DNA of 42,950 nt from Candidatus Accumulibacter regalis (lineage in GTDB: Bacteria; Pseudomonadota; Gammaproteobacteria; Burkholderiales; Rhodocyclaceae), in NCBI GenBank assembly GCA_000585075.1, contig JEMY01000047.1:1-42950 (forward strand), written 5' to 3'. Below the pieces are notes generated by a model, which was not told the DNA's origin, did not search any database, and saw nothing but the letters and a program-made list of their open reading frames with translations. Made by a program: the position numbers and the translations under genes. Shown here piece by piece: positions 42,418 through 42,950 of this stretch. The first letter of the stretch is position 1. Each line of letters begins with the position of its first letter.

Positions 42418-42950
42418 TGTCAATGACTTTGAGACACCGATGCACATTAATTTAGTGAGCATGGATCGGGCGTTTTCGTCGGCGTGTTCTCCTGCTTGGG
42501 TGGGTTGATCCAGGCGGCGATGGGCAGCCTGGGAGGTTGGGGGCAGTGGCCCTTGAATCGGCTCGGGTGAGCAGCGTAGGCGGTGTTCAGGGTGTCGGCC
42601 CGTTGCTCGAACAGCTGTTCAGCCTGGCCATGGTGGACCGCGGTCGGAGTCATGAAGCCGATGCCGGAATGGCGATGCTGTTCGTTGTACCACTGGAAGA
42701 AGCGCTGGCAGTGAGCGCGGGCTTCTTCGATGCTGGCGAAGCGCTCGGGGAAGTCAGGGCGGTATTTCAGGGTTTTGAACTGCGCCTCCGAGAAGGGGTT
42801 GTCGTCGGAGACGTAGGGACGGCTGTGGGACTTGGCCACATCGAGGTCCACCAGCAGTTCTGCCACGAGCTTGGATCGCATGCTGGTCCCGCGGTCGGCA
42901 TGGACCGTGAGCGTGCGTGGCTCCACGCCTTGTTTGGCGACGGTCTCGGC
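42418..42950 (-). mobile_element. IS3-family insertion sequence, one end, running off the window
   Basis: The terminus reads TGTCAATGACTTTGAGACAC, starting TG as expected for IS3-family ends, and abuts the truncated integrase. The transposase gene reads out from the other end. The exact border lies between 42411 and 42418; the second end and any target duplication are outside the window. Confidence 0.75.
42447..42950 (-). CDS. IS3-family transposase OrfB, C-terminal part
   Basis: The last 167 residues of a DDE transposase of the IS3 family; the start lies beyond the window. HADRGTSM carries the second catalytic Asp, and the Glu is in DDNPFSEAQFKTLKYRPDFP. FQWYNEQHRHSGIGFMTP follows, the standard rve_3 region. 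The tail, with SRFKGHCPQPPRLPIAAWINPP, is typical of this subgroup. As far as it can be seen, the frame is intact, so the element may still be active. It is inserted in the integrase pseudogene. Confidence 0.93.
   Translation of the reverse strand, partial: AETVAKQGVEPRTLTVHADRGTSMRSKLVAELLVDLDVAKSHSRPYVSDDNPFSEAQFKTLKYRPDFPERFASIEEARAHCQRFFQWYNEQHRHSGIGFMTPTAVHHGQAEQLFEQRADTLNTAYAAHPSRFKGHCPQPPRLPIAAWINPPKQENTPTKTPDPCSLN

Overview
The window looks like a chromosomal segment of a high-GC betaproteobacterium, most likely a Rhodocyclaceae or Accumulibacter-type organism. That placement is an inference from the 23S/5S sequences, the high GC at third codon positions and the mix of genes; no taxonomic search was possible. 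It opens with the last bases of a 23S rRNA gene, a 5S rRNA gene and a strong two-way terminator.

From about 0.4 to 7.6 kb, seven minus-strand genes form what looks like one operon for adding 4-amino-4-deoxy-L-arabinose (Ara4N) to lipid A. In transcription order they are arnT, an arnE-like carrier, arnB, arnC, a separate ArnA formyltransferase, a separate ArnA decarboxylase and arnD. The enzyme fused as ArnA in enterics is two genes here. A good sigma70-type promoter and a perfect 10-bp inverted repeat precede arnT. Next are an iron-sulfur L-serine dehydratase (minus), a RIO-type kinase with a secreted DUF3616 protein (plus), and glycogen branching enzyme glgB (minus).

From 14.6 to 21 kb run a patatin-like lipase, a radical SAM protein, a large GGDEF/EAL sensor protein and a YbaK-type deacylase, all plus. 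The deacylase gene overlaps a convergent NUDIX hydrolase by 153 bp. Then come a divergent pair for peptidoglycan 3-3 cross-links (MepK-like endopeptidase and LdtD-like L,D-transpeptidase), an MscS-type channel with a second patatin just downstream, an MFS exporter and an SGNH hydrolase. A redox cluster follows at 30.6-34.5 kb: cytochrome b561, two YceI proteins, a dual CDGSH protein, a RutE-like flavin reductase and a diheme cytochrome c.

The last 8 kb is accessory. It holds a giant gene of about 1590 codons that I cannot assign. It has an Asp-box beta-propeller, a coiled coil and a large unknown C-terminal region, and is split by an apparent one-base frameshift. A small, lower-GC protein that looks like a beta-trefoil lectin follows. 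After about 0.9 kb without recognisable genes come a ParD/ParE toxin-antitoxin pair, a tyrosine-recombinase pseudogene broken twice, and an IS3-family element running off the window end. The propeller gene with its lectin-like neighbour is the best candidate for something undescribed.
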